Positions 44,161 through 52,828 of a DNA stretch of 64,000 bases are shown here, in pieces (position 1 is the stretch's first letter; every line of letters begins with the position of its first letter). Where the stretch lies: positions 1 to 64,000 of the forward strand of contig CAYILR010000010.1 of assembly GCA_964364175.1 (NCBI GenBank), read 5' to 3'. The position numbers were made by a program, and so were the translations under genes. The notes under the pieces were generated by a model that ran no database searches, was not told the DNA's origin, and saw only the letters and a program-made list of their open reading frames with translations. Origin of the DNA: CAYILR01 sp964364175. GTDB lineage: Bacteria > Bdellovibrionota > UBA1018.

Positions 44161-44507
44161 TTTTATCTTCTGCCTCCACTCCGAATAATCGAATTGAAGA
44201 AGTCGACTATAATAAAGTCGATCCGAAGCTGCTAGAGGCGGCACGGGGATTTGAAAGTCTTTTCATGGATCAGCTCATGAAGGTCATGCGCCAAACAGTT
44301 CCTAAAAGCGAAATGGATTTGGAAAATCCAGCGACAGAAATCTATCGGGGTATGCTGGATTCCGAGTACTCCAAGATCGCTGCGAACGCGGGCGGTGTAG
44401 GATTGGCAGAGCAGATTATTGCATATTTGGAGTCGAACAGATACACTCATAAGCAGGACCCGAATGGAAGTCGGGCGAAGTTGCAGTCAAATAAGGAGGA
44501 ACCATGA
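44157..44507 (+). CDS. flgJ: flagellar rod-binding protein (FlgJ N-terminal domain only)
   Basis: 116 residues. The rod-binding signature is clear: KLLEAARGFESLFMDQLMKVMRQTV, YRGMLDSEYSKIAANAGGVGLAEQII. This is the scaffold domain of FlgJ without the C-terminal muramidase, the usual state in delta- and epsilon-proteobacteria; the peptidoglycan hydrolase must be separate. It overlaps both neighbours by four bases. Confidence 0.9.
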   Translation: MILSSASTPNNRIEEVDYNKVDPKLLEAARGFESLFMDQLMKVMRQTVPKSEMDLENPATEIYRGMLDSEYSKIAANAGGVGLAEQIIAYLESNRYTHKQDPNGSRAKLQSNKEEP

Positions 44508-44824
44508 GGGTTGATAAAGCAGGATCCAGTCCTATACAGAATACCGAAACGTCATCGGCTAAAAAAACAGGTAAGACAAGTAAATCAGAAAAAAAGGAGG
44601 GCACGAGTTCATCGAATTCGGCTGCCGTCGCTGATAGTGTGAAAACAGAAATCTCACCCAAGGCCAAAGAGTATGCGAAGGCAAAAGAATTAGCCGGAAA
44701 GTCCCCGGACGTTCGTGAAGAGAAGATTGCAGAAATCAGAAAACGAATTGCTTCTGGACAATACAAAGTGGATGCAGATGCAGTTGCAGATCGAATGGTG
44801 ACGAGCCATCTTGAGATGTCCTAG
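44504..44824 (+). CDS. flgM: anti-sigma-28 factor FlgM
   Basis: 106 residues. Disordered Lys/Ser/Thr-rich N-terminus, then the conserved C-terminal helices (SPDVREEKIAEIRKRIASGQYKVDADAVADRMV) that grip FliA. It would hold back late flagellar genes until the hook-basal body is finished and it is exported. A sigma-28-like site upstream of flgF (39379) may belong to its regulon. Confidence 0.93.
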   Translation: MRVDKAGSSPIQNTETSSAKKTGKTSKSEKKEGTSSSNSAAVADSVKTEISPKAKEYAKAKELAGKSPDVREEKIAEIRKRIASGQYKVDADAVADRMVTSHLEMS

Positions 44825-44890
44825 AAAAGGTATTGAGTAGTGATCGGTCCAGGATGGACTGATGATTAAAAGCAGTCATGGAGGATTGCA

Positions 44891-45406
44891 GTGTCAGATA
44901 CACCGGTTGATCGTATTTATGGAGCGCTTCAGAAGCTGATTAGCTTGCATCGCGAGCTGATGGAGTGTGTGCGTAGCGAGCGTGAAGCTCTTACTCAGGC
45001 GGATCTCAAAAAAACCCATGATCTGACGTGCCAAAAAGAAGCGTTGATTCATTCCATTCGACAAGTTGAGATGGAGCGGATTCGTGCCATTGATCAGCTG
45101 GTGATGCTCTGGAAGACAGAGGCGGCTGGGTTGACGCTGAATCAAATTATTCTACGAGTTCAAGATATCAACCCAAAACAATCTGAGCAGATGCGAAGCG
45201 CCTACCAGGCACTTGTTTTGATTGTGAAGCGAATTCAAGAGCAGAACGAGTTCAATCGCGGATTGGTTGAAAAATCCCTCGTTCATGTAGCTCAGATGAA
45301 ACAAAATATTTTAGGCGAAGCTTCCCCAAAATCAGAGGTTTACAATCAGTCCGGAAATAAATCGCGATCGAGTGGAAGTCCTCGACTGATTTCCAAAGAG
45401 GTGTAA
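44891..45406 (+). CDS. flgN: FlgN-like export chaperone
   Basis: 171 residues from GTG 44891 with GGAGG seven bases upstream. All-helical with heptad-like Leu/Ile/Ala pattern (LQKLISLHRELMECVRSEREALTQADLKK). FlgN chaperones keep the hook-filament junction proteins FlgK and FlgL export-competent. Sequence is weakly conserved but length and its place directly before flgK (one base of stop/start overlap) support the call. Confidence 0.8.
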   Translation: MSDTPVDRIYGALQKLISLHRELMECVRSEREALTQADLKKTHDLTCQKEALIHSIRQVEMERIRAIDQLVMLWKTEAAGLTLNQIILRVQDINPKQSEQMRSAYQALVLIVKRIQEQNEFNRGLVEKSLVHVAQMKQNILGEASPKSEVYNQSGNKSRSSGSPRLISKEV

Positions 45407-46827
45407 TGGCAATTCCTAATGTGATGCACACTGGCAGGTCTGCGATGCAAGCTGCGAAAGCGGCAATGTCGGCGACTGGCCACAATATTTCGAATGCATC
45501 GACTGAGGGATTTTCTCGTCAAAAAGTGGAAGTGAGCAGCCAGCCCTCACCGGCGCCCCCTGGATCGAAAATGCAGATTGGGCAAGGGGTGACGATCAGT
45601 CGAGTTGGTCGTATGAATGATGAATACATTGAAAAGCAGATCAGAAACGCTTCGCGGGATACGGCCTCACACGAAGAAAAAGATCTCATGCTTCGTCAGA
45701 CAGAAGATATTTTTAACGAGATGGGCGGAGAGGGGTTGAATCGCCTGATGTCGCGATTTTTCAACGAATTCAGAAAATTAGCGAACGAACCGGACAACCA
45801 AGCCGTAAGACAGTCCGTTCGCGAAGCGACGATGGCAATGGTGAACGATGTGCATCGAATGCGTGCATCAGTCGAAGATGTTCGGGTTCATATTGATTCT
45901 AGAATCAATGGTGCTGTTTCGGATATTAATGCAGCAGCCACTGAGATCAGGGATTTGAACCAGAGAGTTCAAGTGATGGCCACCGGCGGAGGAAATCCGA
46001 ACGACCTGATGGACCAAAGGGACAGGGCCTTGAGAAAGCTGGCTCAGCTCACAGATATTCAGATGTTCCATGATCCTCGCTCCGGAATGACAGTGAATCT
46101 CAAGGGCATTGGTCCGCTTGTTTCTGGCCCCAATGCAGAGCAACTGGACACGTTTCGATCACCCGCAGACGAATATGGAAAAGTAGAGAATGCGTTGGAC
46201 ATTAAGAGCTCTTCTTCGGCCAAAGGGATTGTTACACACGTGATCAAAGGTGGCAAACTGGGTGCACTGCTTGATGTCAGGGATAAAACATTGTCAGTCG
46301 TGGCGAATCGCTTGGATGAGCTAGCGTATTCGATCACGAGTACTGTGAATGAAGTCCACCAGCAGGGATTTACTATGAACGGCGCGCAGGGCGCGAATTT
46401 TTTCAAACCGATCAATCAAATCCAGAGGGCAGCTGAATTTTTAGATTTGTCAGACGAGGTCAAGGCCAGTGTGAACAATATCGCAACGGCAGCTGCTCCA
46501 GATTCGCCTGGAGACAACCGGATCGCGCTTGCGATTTCTGGCATTCAAGGCATGCGCGTGATGGGTGATGGCAAATCCACGGTGGATGAATTTTATAATG
46601 CGATTGTAGGCGATGTCGGTGTGGTGACTGCACGAAACCGAAATGCACTGAATCAACAAAAAGATATTCAGACTCAACTTGAAAAAATGAGAGAGCAAAT
46701 TTCGGGTGTATCTATCGATGAAGAAACGACGAATTTATTGCAGTTTCAGCATACTTTTGATGCTTCTGCAAAAGTGATTCAAATTGCGGACGAAATGATG
46801 AAGACAGTTTTGGATTTAAAACGTTAG
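45406..46827 (+). CDS. flgK: flagellar hook-associated protein 1, FlgK
   Basis: 473 residues. The N-terminal helix (AAKAAMSATGHNISNASTEGFSRQKVEV) and C-terminal NLLQFQHTFDASAKVIQIADEMMKTVLDLKR are hallmark D0 segments. Central region TGGGNPNDLMDQRDRALRKLAQL is typical. FlgK joins hook to filament with FlgL. ATG overlaps the flgN stop. Confidence 0.95.
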   Translation: MAIPNVMHTGRSAMQAAKAAMSATGHNISNASTEGFSRQKVEVSSQPSPAPPGSKMQIGQGVTISRVGRMNDEYIEKQIRNASRDTASHEEKDLMLRQTEDIFNEMGGEGLNRLMSRFFNEFRKLANEPDNQAVRQSVREATMAMVNDVHRMRASVEDVRVHIDSRINGAVSDINAAATEIRDLNQRVQVMATGGGNPNDLMDQRDRALRKLAQLTDIQMFHDPRSGMTVNLKGIGPLVSGPNAEQLDTFRSPADEYGKVENALDIKSSSSAKGIVTHVIKGGKLGALLDVRDKTLSVVANRLDELAYSITSTVNEVHQQGFTMNGAQGANFFKPINQIQRAAEFLDLSDEVKASVNNIATAAAPDSPGDNRIALAISGIQGMRVMGDGKSTVDEFYNAIVGDVGVVTARNRNALNQQKDIQTQLEKMREQISGVSIDEETTNLLQFQHTFDASAKVIQIADEMMKTVLDLKR

Positions 46828-46841
46828 GACTGAAATAAAAG

Positions 46842-47852
46842 ATGAGAGTTACTGAAAACATGAATTACGACACCGTCCGAACGGGTGTACATCGCAGCCG
46901 TGAGCGGTTGAGTAATAATCAAATTCAAAGTTCGACTTTGAAAAAAGTCAATGCGCCATCGGATGATCCGGTAGCGTCTGCGAAAATCCTGGAGATACGG
47001 ACGGATAAAGTGAACACAGAGCAATTTCAAAACAACGCAAAAATGGCCGAGAGTTTTTTAACGAATACAGATCATGTTTTTGAAGAACTGTCTGAAATTC
47101 TCATGAGAGCGAAAGACATCGCCATCAATCAATCCAGTGCCGCCAGCGCAAACGATTCAACGCGGATTGGTGTCGCTGAAGAAGTGACGCAGCTTTATAA
47201 ACAAGCCATTGGGGCCGCCAATCGTCGAGTGGGAGATCGGTTCCTCATGGGTGGATATAAAACTCAGACCCCTCCCGTGACTCCTACCGGTGAGTACAAA
47301 GGTGACCAGGGCCAAATGATGGTAGAGATTGCCAAGGATGTGTATATCGCAGTGAACGTCCCAGGCATTGAAGCGTTTAACACCCACCCGCAGTATTCCA
47401 GTGATATTCGACGGCAAAATGAAATGCAGCAAGAGCAGGAGCCCACCCTCAATCGTAGCCCTACAGCTACCGCTGAGGGGGACTCGGATACAACAGGTGG
47501 AATTGAGAACGCAGAGAACGTAAATCTCTTCGAAGAATTGCAAAATCTACGCATTGCGCTTTTGACAGGAGATCTCGAAAGTGTTCGTTCAACTCTCGAT
47601 CGATTAGATAATATTCAAGGTAAAGTGATTGCCTCGCGATCAAAGATCGGATCTCGTCTTCAGGGCGTTCGTAGCACGATGACGGGTTTGGAGAGAACAG
47701 CACTTACAAATGCACAATTAAATTCAACACTTGAGGATGCTGATATGGCTCAAGTGATGAGTGATCTGGCGAAAGAGGAGACAGTCTTGAGGAGTGCATT
47801 ACAAAGTTCGCAAAAATTGATTCAACCCACATTGATGGATTTTCTGAAATGA
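46842..47852 (+). CDS. flgL: flagellar hook-associated protein 3, FlgL
   Basis: 336 residues. N-terminal MRVTENMNYDTVRTGVHRSRERLSNNQIQSS and C-terminal LEDADMAQVMSDLAKEETVLRSALQSSQKLIQPTLMDFL match flagellin-like FlgL. The middle has a Gln/Glu-rich low-complexity stretch (about 185-225). It follows flgK by 14 bp and completes the junction. Confidence 0.94.
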   Translation: MRVTENMNYDTVRTGVHRSRERLSNNQIQSSTLKKVNAPSDDPVASAKILEIRTDKVNTEQFQNNAKMAESFLTNTDHVFEELSEILMRAKDIAINQSSAASANDSTRIGVAEEVTQLYKQAIGAANRRVGDRFLMGGYKTQTPPVTPTGEYKGDQGQMMVEIAKDVYIAVNVPGIEAFNTHPQYSSDIRRQNEMQQEQEPTLNRSPTATAEGDSDTTGGIENAENVNLFEELQNLRIALLTGDLESVRSTLDRLDNIQGKVIASRSKIGSRLQGVRSTMTGLERTALTNAQLNSTLEDADMAQVMSDLAKEETVLRSALQSSQKLIQPTLMDFLK

Positions 47853-47938
47853 AACGTACTAAAATAAAAACACAGAGATATGTTGCAACTTATGACGGAT
47901 TCAAATAAAGGTTTCTACCGGTAAGAGATGGAGATCTT

Positions 47939-48163
47939 ATGCTGGTATTAACCCGGAAGTTAGGTGAAAGTATTGCTATCGACGATCATATCAAGATCGT
48001 CGTGGTGCAGATCAAGGGGAAGCAGGTTCGTTTGGGGATTCAAGCCCCCAAAGAGACCAAGATTCACCGTGAGGAAGTGTATACGGCCATCCAGGAGCAA
48101 AACCAGGAAGCCGTAAAAGCACCTGCAAGCATGGCTCAGGTATCCAAAATTCTCAAAGGATAG
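47939..48163 (+). CDS. csrA: carbon storage regulator CsrA
   Basis: 74 residues. MLVLTRKLGESIAIDDHIKIVVVQIKGKQVRLGIQAPKETKIHREEV is an almost ideal CsrA. The homodimer binds GGA motifs in mRNA leaders, often over the ribosome binding site. GGAG sits six bases before the ATG. It is followed by fliW, whose product binds CsrA, so flagellar assembly and translation are linked. Confidence 0.97.
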   Translation: MLVLTRKLGESIAIDDHIKIVVVQIKGKQVRLGIQAPKETKIHREEVYTAIQEQNQEAVKAPASMAQVSKILKG

Positions 48164-48219
48164 TAGTATTGAGAACAATTGGAGTCTGAGCTGACTGTGA
48201 AGTGACGGAGGGGAATACC

Positions 48220-48774
48220 ATGGTTGTACAGACAGGACGTTTTGGGTCGATGACCCTGAGTGATCAAGAAGTGATTTCTATTCCCCAGGGTGTCATGGGG
48301 TTTCCTGAGTTAAAAAAATTCTGTTTGGTTGATCCAGCGGATGACACTTTGATTCTTTGGTTACAGTCGTTGGATAACCCACAAGTGGCGTTTCCGGTTT
48401 TGGAACCCAAGATATTTAAACCGGACTATGCAGTGAGACTCTCTGCTGCAGAACTCAGAGAGCTTAAATTAAATAATATTAATCAATCGGCAGTGTTTTG
48501 TATTCTGACGATCCCGGCAGATGACCCTGCGCTCATGACGGCTAATCTCAAAGCTCCCATTGTGATTAATTTGAAGGATCAATTGGCTCGTCAAGTCGTG
48601 CTGCAAGAAAATGAGTATGGAATTCGGCATTCGATGTTCAAGGAACTTCGTGCTCACTTATTGACGATTCAGACACAAAAGAAGATCGCCGTTCGGGATG
48701 TAGCGGGCGTGCAAAATGCAGTTTCAATTCGAGATATTCCGCCTTCGCTTACGGTGAAGAATCTCAGCTTATAA
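48220..48774 (+). CDS. fliW: flagellar assembly factor FliW
   Basis: 184 residues from ATG 48220, with GGAGGGG six bases upstream; an in-frame GTG at 48202 lies before that site and is unlikely. FliW is a CsrA antagonist that senses free flagellin. The conserved QEVISIPQGVMGFPELKKF and MTANLKAPIVINLKDQLARQVVL segments are clear. Its ribosome binding site (ACGGAGGGG) contains the GGA core CsrA recognises, so autoregulation is possible but unproven. Confidence 0.94.
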   Translation: MVVQTGRFGSMTLSDQEVISIPQGVMGFPELKKFCLVDPADDTLILWLQSLDNPQVAFPVLEPKIFKPDYAVRLSAAELRELKLNNINQSAVFCILTIPADDPALMTANLKAPIVINLKDQLARQVVLQENEYGIRHSMFKELRAHLLTIQTQKKIAVRDVAGVQNAVSIRDIPPSLTVKNLSL

Positions 48775-48795
48775 ATTTAGAGGTCTAGACTTCTT

Positions 48796-49926
48796 GTGCA
48801 CAGTTTGCTGATTTCACTGCTGTTGGGTTTTACCCCAGCTGGGTATGCAGCGGATCCGATTCCGTATACGCCCTATGAAGAAATCGTTGAAGCTGCCTTT
48901 CCTTCCACCACGATGTCGAAAAAATACATTCGCCTGACTGATGAACAGCTTTTGAGTTTTCAGCTTTGGCGTGAGGGTGTTTTGCAGCTGATTGAATCGA
49001 CTGGAACTCCATGGTTGGCTCCGATGGTTGCACCAGGAGAGCCTACTCGCGAACAGCTGAAATCCATTTTGTCCGTGATTCGCAAAACCCCGGTTTGGAT
49101 TTGTCCTGGAGATTGCAATCATTGTGGAGCCCGGACGAACGGCTGCACTCTTTCGAAGGAATTTGGTGGAAGCGTGGCTTCGGTGGCACTTTTAAGTGGT
49201 TGCTTGATTCCTGGAGGGCCATGTTCTGAACGTGAGACGAACTGGTACCGTCGTGTTGCAAAATATTCGGAGGTTTTGGATACTCTGCAGAGACTTTTTG
49301 CAGAAATTGCTTTTGTGAAACTTTTTGGGCCCACACATTGGTTGACCATGAAACCGGCTGTGGTGAAGGCAGAAACAGTCTTATCCGAATATTTAAAGTC
49401 AGGTTCGGCAATGCTGCAGAGGTGCCCAAAGTTTATCGAAGCAGATTTAAATTTATTGAAGCGATCAGGAGGGTTGCGAGATTTGCCTGAGGCATGGAAA
49501 GAATGTGGGCGCAGAATGTTGATGCCATGGCAAAACACGAAGTTGCCGATCCCGTGCCAGAAGCTGGAGATTCCGATAAAACTTCTGACAAAAAATCTGA
49601 GCATTGGCAGATGCGATGCCTGGTGTGCTTTTTTGATGTGCGAGACTCAACATAAAGAAGTCGCGGTTCACTTGTTTGGAGAATACCCTGTGTTATTTTT
49701 GGGTGAAAAAGCTTGTGATGGTAATCAACCGATCTCAATCGAAGAATGGATGCAAGAACTTCTGAAGTTGAGAAAAAAACCGGTAGCAGTTCATGAAAAA
49801 ACAACCATTCAACAGTGCACGAAAGATCTTTACAGGAATGTGCCTAGTCCCGAAGCACAGTCGAGTGGGATTCCGTACGAGTTTCCAAAGAACCCGGAGA
49901 TCCCTTCTGCAGAGTCATTGGATTAA
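48796..49926 (+). CDS. Cys-rich secreted protein, unknown function
   Basis: 376 residues from GTG 48796; signal peptide HSLLISLLLGFTPAGYAA. The mature protein has 14 Cys, many in clusters (CPGDCNHCGARTNGC near 100-115, and GRCDAWCAFLMC near 275), suggesting disulfides or metal binding. No known domain recognised. It follows fliW by 21 bp, perhaps in the same transcript. Its last 83 bp overlap the end of the convergent TPR gene. Confidence 0.65.
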   Translation: MHSLLISLLLGFTPAGYAADPIPYTPYEEIVEAAFPSTTMSKKYIRLTDEQLLSFQLWREGVLQLIESTGTPWLAPMVAPGEPTREQLKSILSVIRKTPVWICPGDCNHCGARTNGCTLSKEFGGSVASVALLSGCLIPGGPCSERETNWYRRVAKYSEVLDTLQRLFAEIAFVKLFGPTHWLTMKPAVVKAETVLSEYLKSGSAMLQRCPKFIEADLNLLKRSGGLRDLPEAWKECGRRMLMPWQNTKLPIPCQKLEIPIKLLTKNLSIGRCDAWCAFLMCETQHKEVAVHLFGEYPVLFLGEKACDGNQPISIEEWMQELLKLRKKPVAVHEKTTIQQCTKDLYRNVPSPEAQSSGIPYEFPKNPEIPSAESLD

Positions 49927-50632
49927 TTCCAGCGCCTGTACGGCTTTTTTTGGCCATTTCTAAATAAGAAAGAGCTTCACGATGGTCACGCTGGATTTGA
50001 AGAACGCCTTCCCACTCCAACTCGGCATCTAGAACGTTCCCCTGGCTGTATTGCAAGAGGCCTAATTGGATTCGAGCGGGCAGGAATGCTGGATTTTCGC
50101 TTTTGAGCTGTTGAAGTTCTTGGAGTGAACGTGTGAGGTAGCCTTTTTTTGCGTAGGCTTTAGCTCTGCGAATTCGGATTTCGAGAGCAGTGGGGTCCAG
50201 GAGAGCCGCCTTACCGTATTCTTCGATAGCCTCATCGTAGCGGCGATATCGAAAATAAAGATCGGCAAGTTCCATGTGCTTGACGGCGAATTTGCGATCG
50301 ACTTCCAGGTAGTGTGTGTTGCGAACCGACACCGAATGATTGGCCTGTTCAAAAACCAGCTTGGCTGAGTCATATTTGCCGATATCATTCAGTAAAACCG
50401 AGAGGCAAATGGCCGCATCTGTGTGTTTTGGATCAAGAGAGAGGCTTTTTTTGAGCCACTGAATACTGCTGCCCAAATTCGACCTAAAATATTCCAACAC
50501 TCCCATCAAGTAGTGGGCGTCTGGACTGGAGGGTTCTTGTCCGAGGCGCTTTTGAATCAGCGCCTCAGCTTGCTCAAGCTGCCCTCTGCGGATCAGATCC
50601 TGAATTTTTTGTTCCATGGAGGCTGCGGTCAT
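49844..50632 (-). CDS. TPR-repeat protein
   Basis: 262 residues from ATG 50632, overlapping the bamD stop by four bases. It has about five or six tetratricopeptide repeats (for example GQLEQAEALIQKRLGQEP, GSSIQWLKKSLSLDPKHTDA, RYDEAIEEYGKAALLDPTALE). There is no signal peptide, so it is probably cytoplasmic. A scaffold or protein-interaction role is typical of the family. Coupling to bamD suggests shared expression. Confidence 0.82.
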   Translation of the reverse strand: MTAASMEQKIQDLIRRGQLEQAEALIQKRLGQEPSSPDAHYLMGVLEYFRSNLGSSIQWLKKSLSLDPKHTDAAICLSVLLNDIGKYDSAKLVFEQANHSVSVRNTHYLEVDRKFAVKHMELADLYFRYRRYDEAIEEYGKAALLDPTALEIRIRRAKAYAKKGYLTRSLQELQQLKSENPAFLPARIQLGLLQYSQGNVLDAELEWEGVLQIQRDHREALSYLEMAKKSRTGAGINPMTLQKGSPGSLETRTESHSTVLRD

Positions 50633-51276
50633 TTTTTGCCTTCGATCTTCGCCAGGTGGTCCTTGGCCTTGTGTGCAGACTTCGTTTCTGGATAAGTTGT
50701 CAGGATTTTACTGTATCTATTTCGGGCCTGAGGGTAGTCGTCTTCGCGCTTATAAAAATCACCGATATAGAGCTCTTTTTCCGCTAAAACTTCCCTGAGT
50801 TTCTGAATGCTTTTTTGTGCATCCGCAGTTTTATTTGATTTTTCAAATCGCCTGACAAACTCGTTATAGGTGCTGAGGGCCTTGGATGCTGAAGTGAGGT
50901 CACGGGCAATATTGCTGGGGGCATCGCTTTCATAAGACAAGCCCGCACGGAACATCGCATATTCGACTTTTTCGTGTTTCGGGTGGAGATCCACAAAGCC
51001 CTCGTAGGAGGTTGCAGCCTCCAAAAAATTTTCCTGCAAATAATAAACATCTGCAATTCTTAGTTGAGCCTCGATCGAGTATTTAGAGTAGGGAAATTTG
51101 TTTTTGACAATCCGGAGTTTGTCGATAGCTACTTGGTAGTGCTCACTCTCGATTTCTTCTTGCGCATCCTGGAACATGGCTGCAGGGTCATTTTCATTGA
51201 CTTTTTTACCTGAGCAACCCAAAGCAAGAGCCAGTAGTGAGGCTGAGCTGAATAATAAGACAAAATACTGCTTCAT
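50629..51276 (-). CDS. bamD: outer membrane assembly lipoprotein BamD
   Basis: 215 residues. Lipoprotein signal ends LALGCSG, with the lipobox Cys near residue 21. TPR-like helical repeats follow (YQVAIDKLRIVKNKFPYSKYSIEAQLRIADVYYLQENFLEAATSYEGFVDLHPKH). BamD is the essential helper of BamA in outer-membrane beta-barrel assembly. Its presence confirms a diderm cell. Confidence 0.88.
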   Translation of the reverse strand: MKQYFVLLFSSASLLALALGCSGKKVNENDPAAMFQDAQEEIESEHYQVAIDKLRIVKNKFPYSKYSIEAQLRIADVYYLQENFLEAATSYEGFVDLHPKHEKVEYAMFRAGLSYESDAPSNIARDLTSASKALSTYNEFVRRFEKSNKTADAQKSIQKLREVLAEKELYIGDFYKREDDYPQARNRYSKILTTYPETKSAHKAKDHLAKIEGKK

Positions 51277-51307
51277 GACTCAATGTTTAAAACAGTATAA
51301 ATAAAAT

Positions 51308-52789
51308 ATGAAACGAATTCTTGAGCACGCAAAAAAGGCAATTCAGATCAACACGGTCAGCCACCAGGGCAACGAGGCTTTTTCGGGGTATTTGCATGAC
51401 CTGATGAAGGAACGTGGCTTAAAAGTGATGACTCAGCACGTGACTCACTCGTTAGAGGGTATTTCGAAGCGGCAATTTAACACCATTGGTATTTTGGGAG
51501 ATCCGCTCGTCGATCGAAAAACCCGCAAAGGACTGCTGTTTTCTGTTCCTACGGACACGCAACAGCCAGGAATTCAAAGTCAATGGACCGAGACGGGTGG
51601 GAATCCGTGGAATATGACCGTCAAGGAGGGCAAGGTTTTTGGTTTGGGAGCAGTTCATTCAAAGTTGGATTTATTGTGCAAACTCGAGGCAATCGAGCGG
51701 TTCAGAGAGAGGAAACTCAGGCAACCAGTGTACTTGGCTGCAACTTGCGGTCAGGAGTTGGGAGTTTTAGGTGCAAACTATTTAATCAAATCCATGGCAT
51801 TGAACCCAAAATATGTTTTGGCGAGTCAGCCCACTGCTTTAAAACTGGTTTATCGGCACAAAGGCCAGTGGTTATCAAAAATTAGAATTGGCTATCAGGC
51901 GACAGAGAAAGACGTTCGTGGTTTTAACCGAAAAGTCGAGTTGAGAGCCGTAGGAAAAATCTCATCGGGCGCTTATCCAGACAGTGGAGTGAATGCGGTT
52001 TTGCGTGCCGTAGATTTTTTGCAGGCGTTGATCGATGCGGGATTCGAATTTAGAATAGCAAATTTCAATGGCGGACAATCCACTGATACGGTGCCTGATG
52101 AAGCGAAAACCGATATATATCTCACGTCTCACCAATACGAAGATTTTAAGAGATTTTTTAGGGAATACGTCAGCTCGAATCATTTGGAAAAGGGGCTATT
52201 TTCAGACCTCTCGGGTGCCAGCAATCTGGGAGTGAAGTTCCTTCCAGAAGAGGCGCTTCAGTGTGTTTTCAAATTATTGGCACATTGCAAGGAATTGGAG
52301 GAGGAACTGGTTTCGCTTCAGGATTCAGCCTATCAACCCGCATTTACAACGATGAACATCAGCCAAATTATCATGCAGTCGGGGATGGTAGAGATTTATT
52401 TGGATGTTCGCGTTTTGCCATCTGCTGAACAAGAATTTTTGGAAAAAGATTTAGCATCAAAAATTCAATCAGTTTCACAGAATTATCCCATGTTGAAAAT
52501 TTCACTGGTGAGAGAAAGATACCTGCCCTGTCTTTACGCAAATGAAGATCAGGAGCTGCTATCTTTATGCCAAGACGCGTTGGCTTTGGCACATCTTGAA
52601 AAAAAACCACAAGTTAGCTCAGCACTCAGCGAAGCGTCGCGCTACAGTCAAGCAGGATTTGACACGGTTGTGTTTGGGCCAGGGACTATGGAAGGAAATA
52701 GTCATTGTCCAAATGAAAGTGTAGCGATCACTGATCTTGAAAAAGCCTGTTTTTTTTATGAGAAATTGATTGAGAGAGTCTGTTTATAG
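51308..52789 (+). CDS. M20-fold protein with degenerate metal site
   Basis: 493 residues. It aligns along its length with M20 peptidases/deacylases, including the tell-tale VYRHKGQ and the C-terminal GNSHCPNE. But most catalytic positions differ. HxD is P81-T82-D83, the bridging Asp is His117, the general-base Glu pair is Q149-E150, and the later acidic ligand region has Lys168 and Gln174. Only D83, E150 and the last His remain. It is probably not a working M20 enzyme, or uses a rebuilt site. Divergent from bamD; the AstD-like gene follows by 39 bp. Confidence 0.75.
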   Translation: MKRILEHAKKAIQINTVSHQGNEAFSGYLHDLMKERGLKVMTQHVTHSLEGISKRQFNTIGILGDPLVDRKTRKGLLFSVPTDTQQPGIQSQWTETGGNPWNMTVKEGKVFGLGAVHSKLDLLCKLEAIERFRERKLRQPVYLAATCGQELGVLGANYLIKSMALNPKYVLASQPTALKLVYRHKGQWLSKIRIGYQATEKDVRGFNRKVELRAVGKISSGAYPDSGVNAVLRAVDFLQALIDAGFEFRIANFNGGQSTDTVPDEAKTDIYLTSHQYEDFKRFFREYVSSNHLEKGLFSDLSGASNLGVKFLPEEALQCVFKLLAHCKELEEELVSLQDSAYQPAFTTMNISQIIMQSGMVEIYLDVRVLPSAEQEFLEKDLASKIQSVSQNYPMLKISLVRERYLPCLYANEDQELLSLCQDALALAHLEKKPQVSSALSEASRYSQAGFDTVVFGPGTMEGNSHCPNESVAITDLEKACFFYEKLIERVCL

Positions 52790-52828
52790 TTCTATTATTT
52801 AAATATCAGCTGTGGCTGAGGAGGAAAT

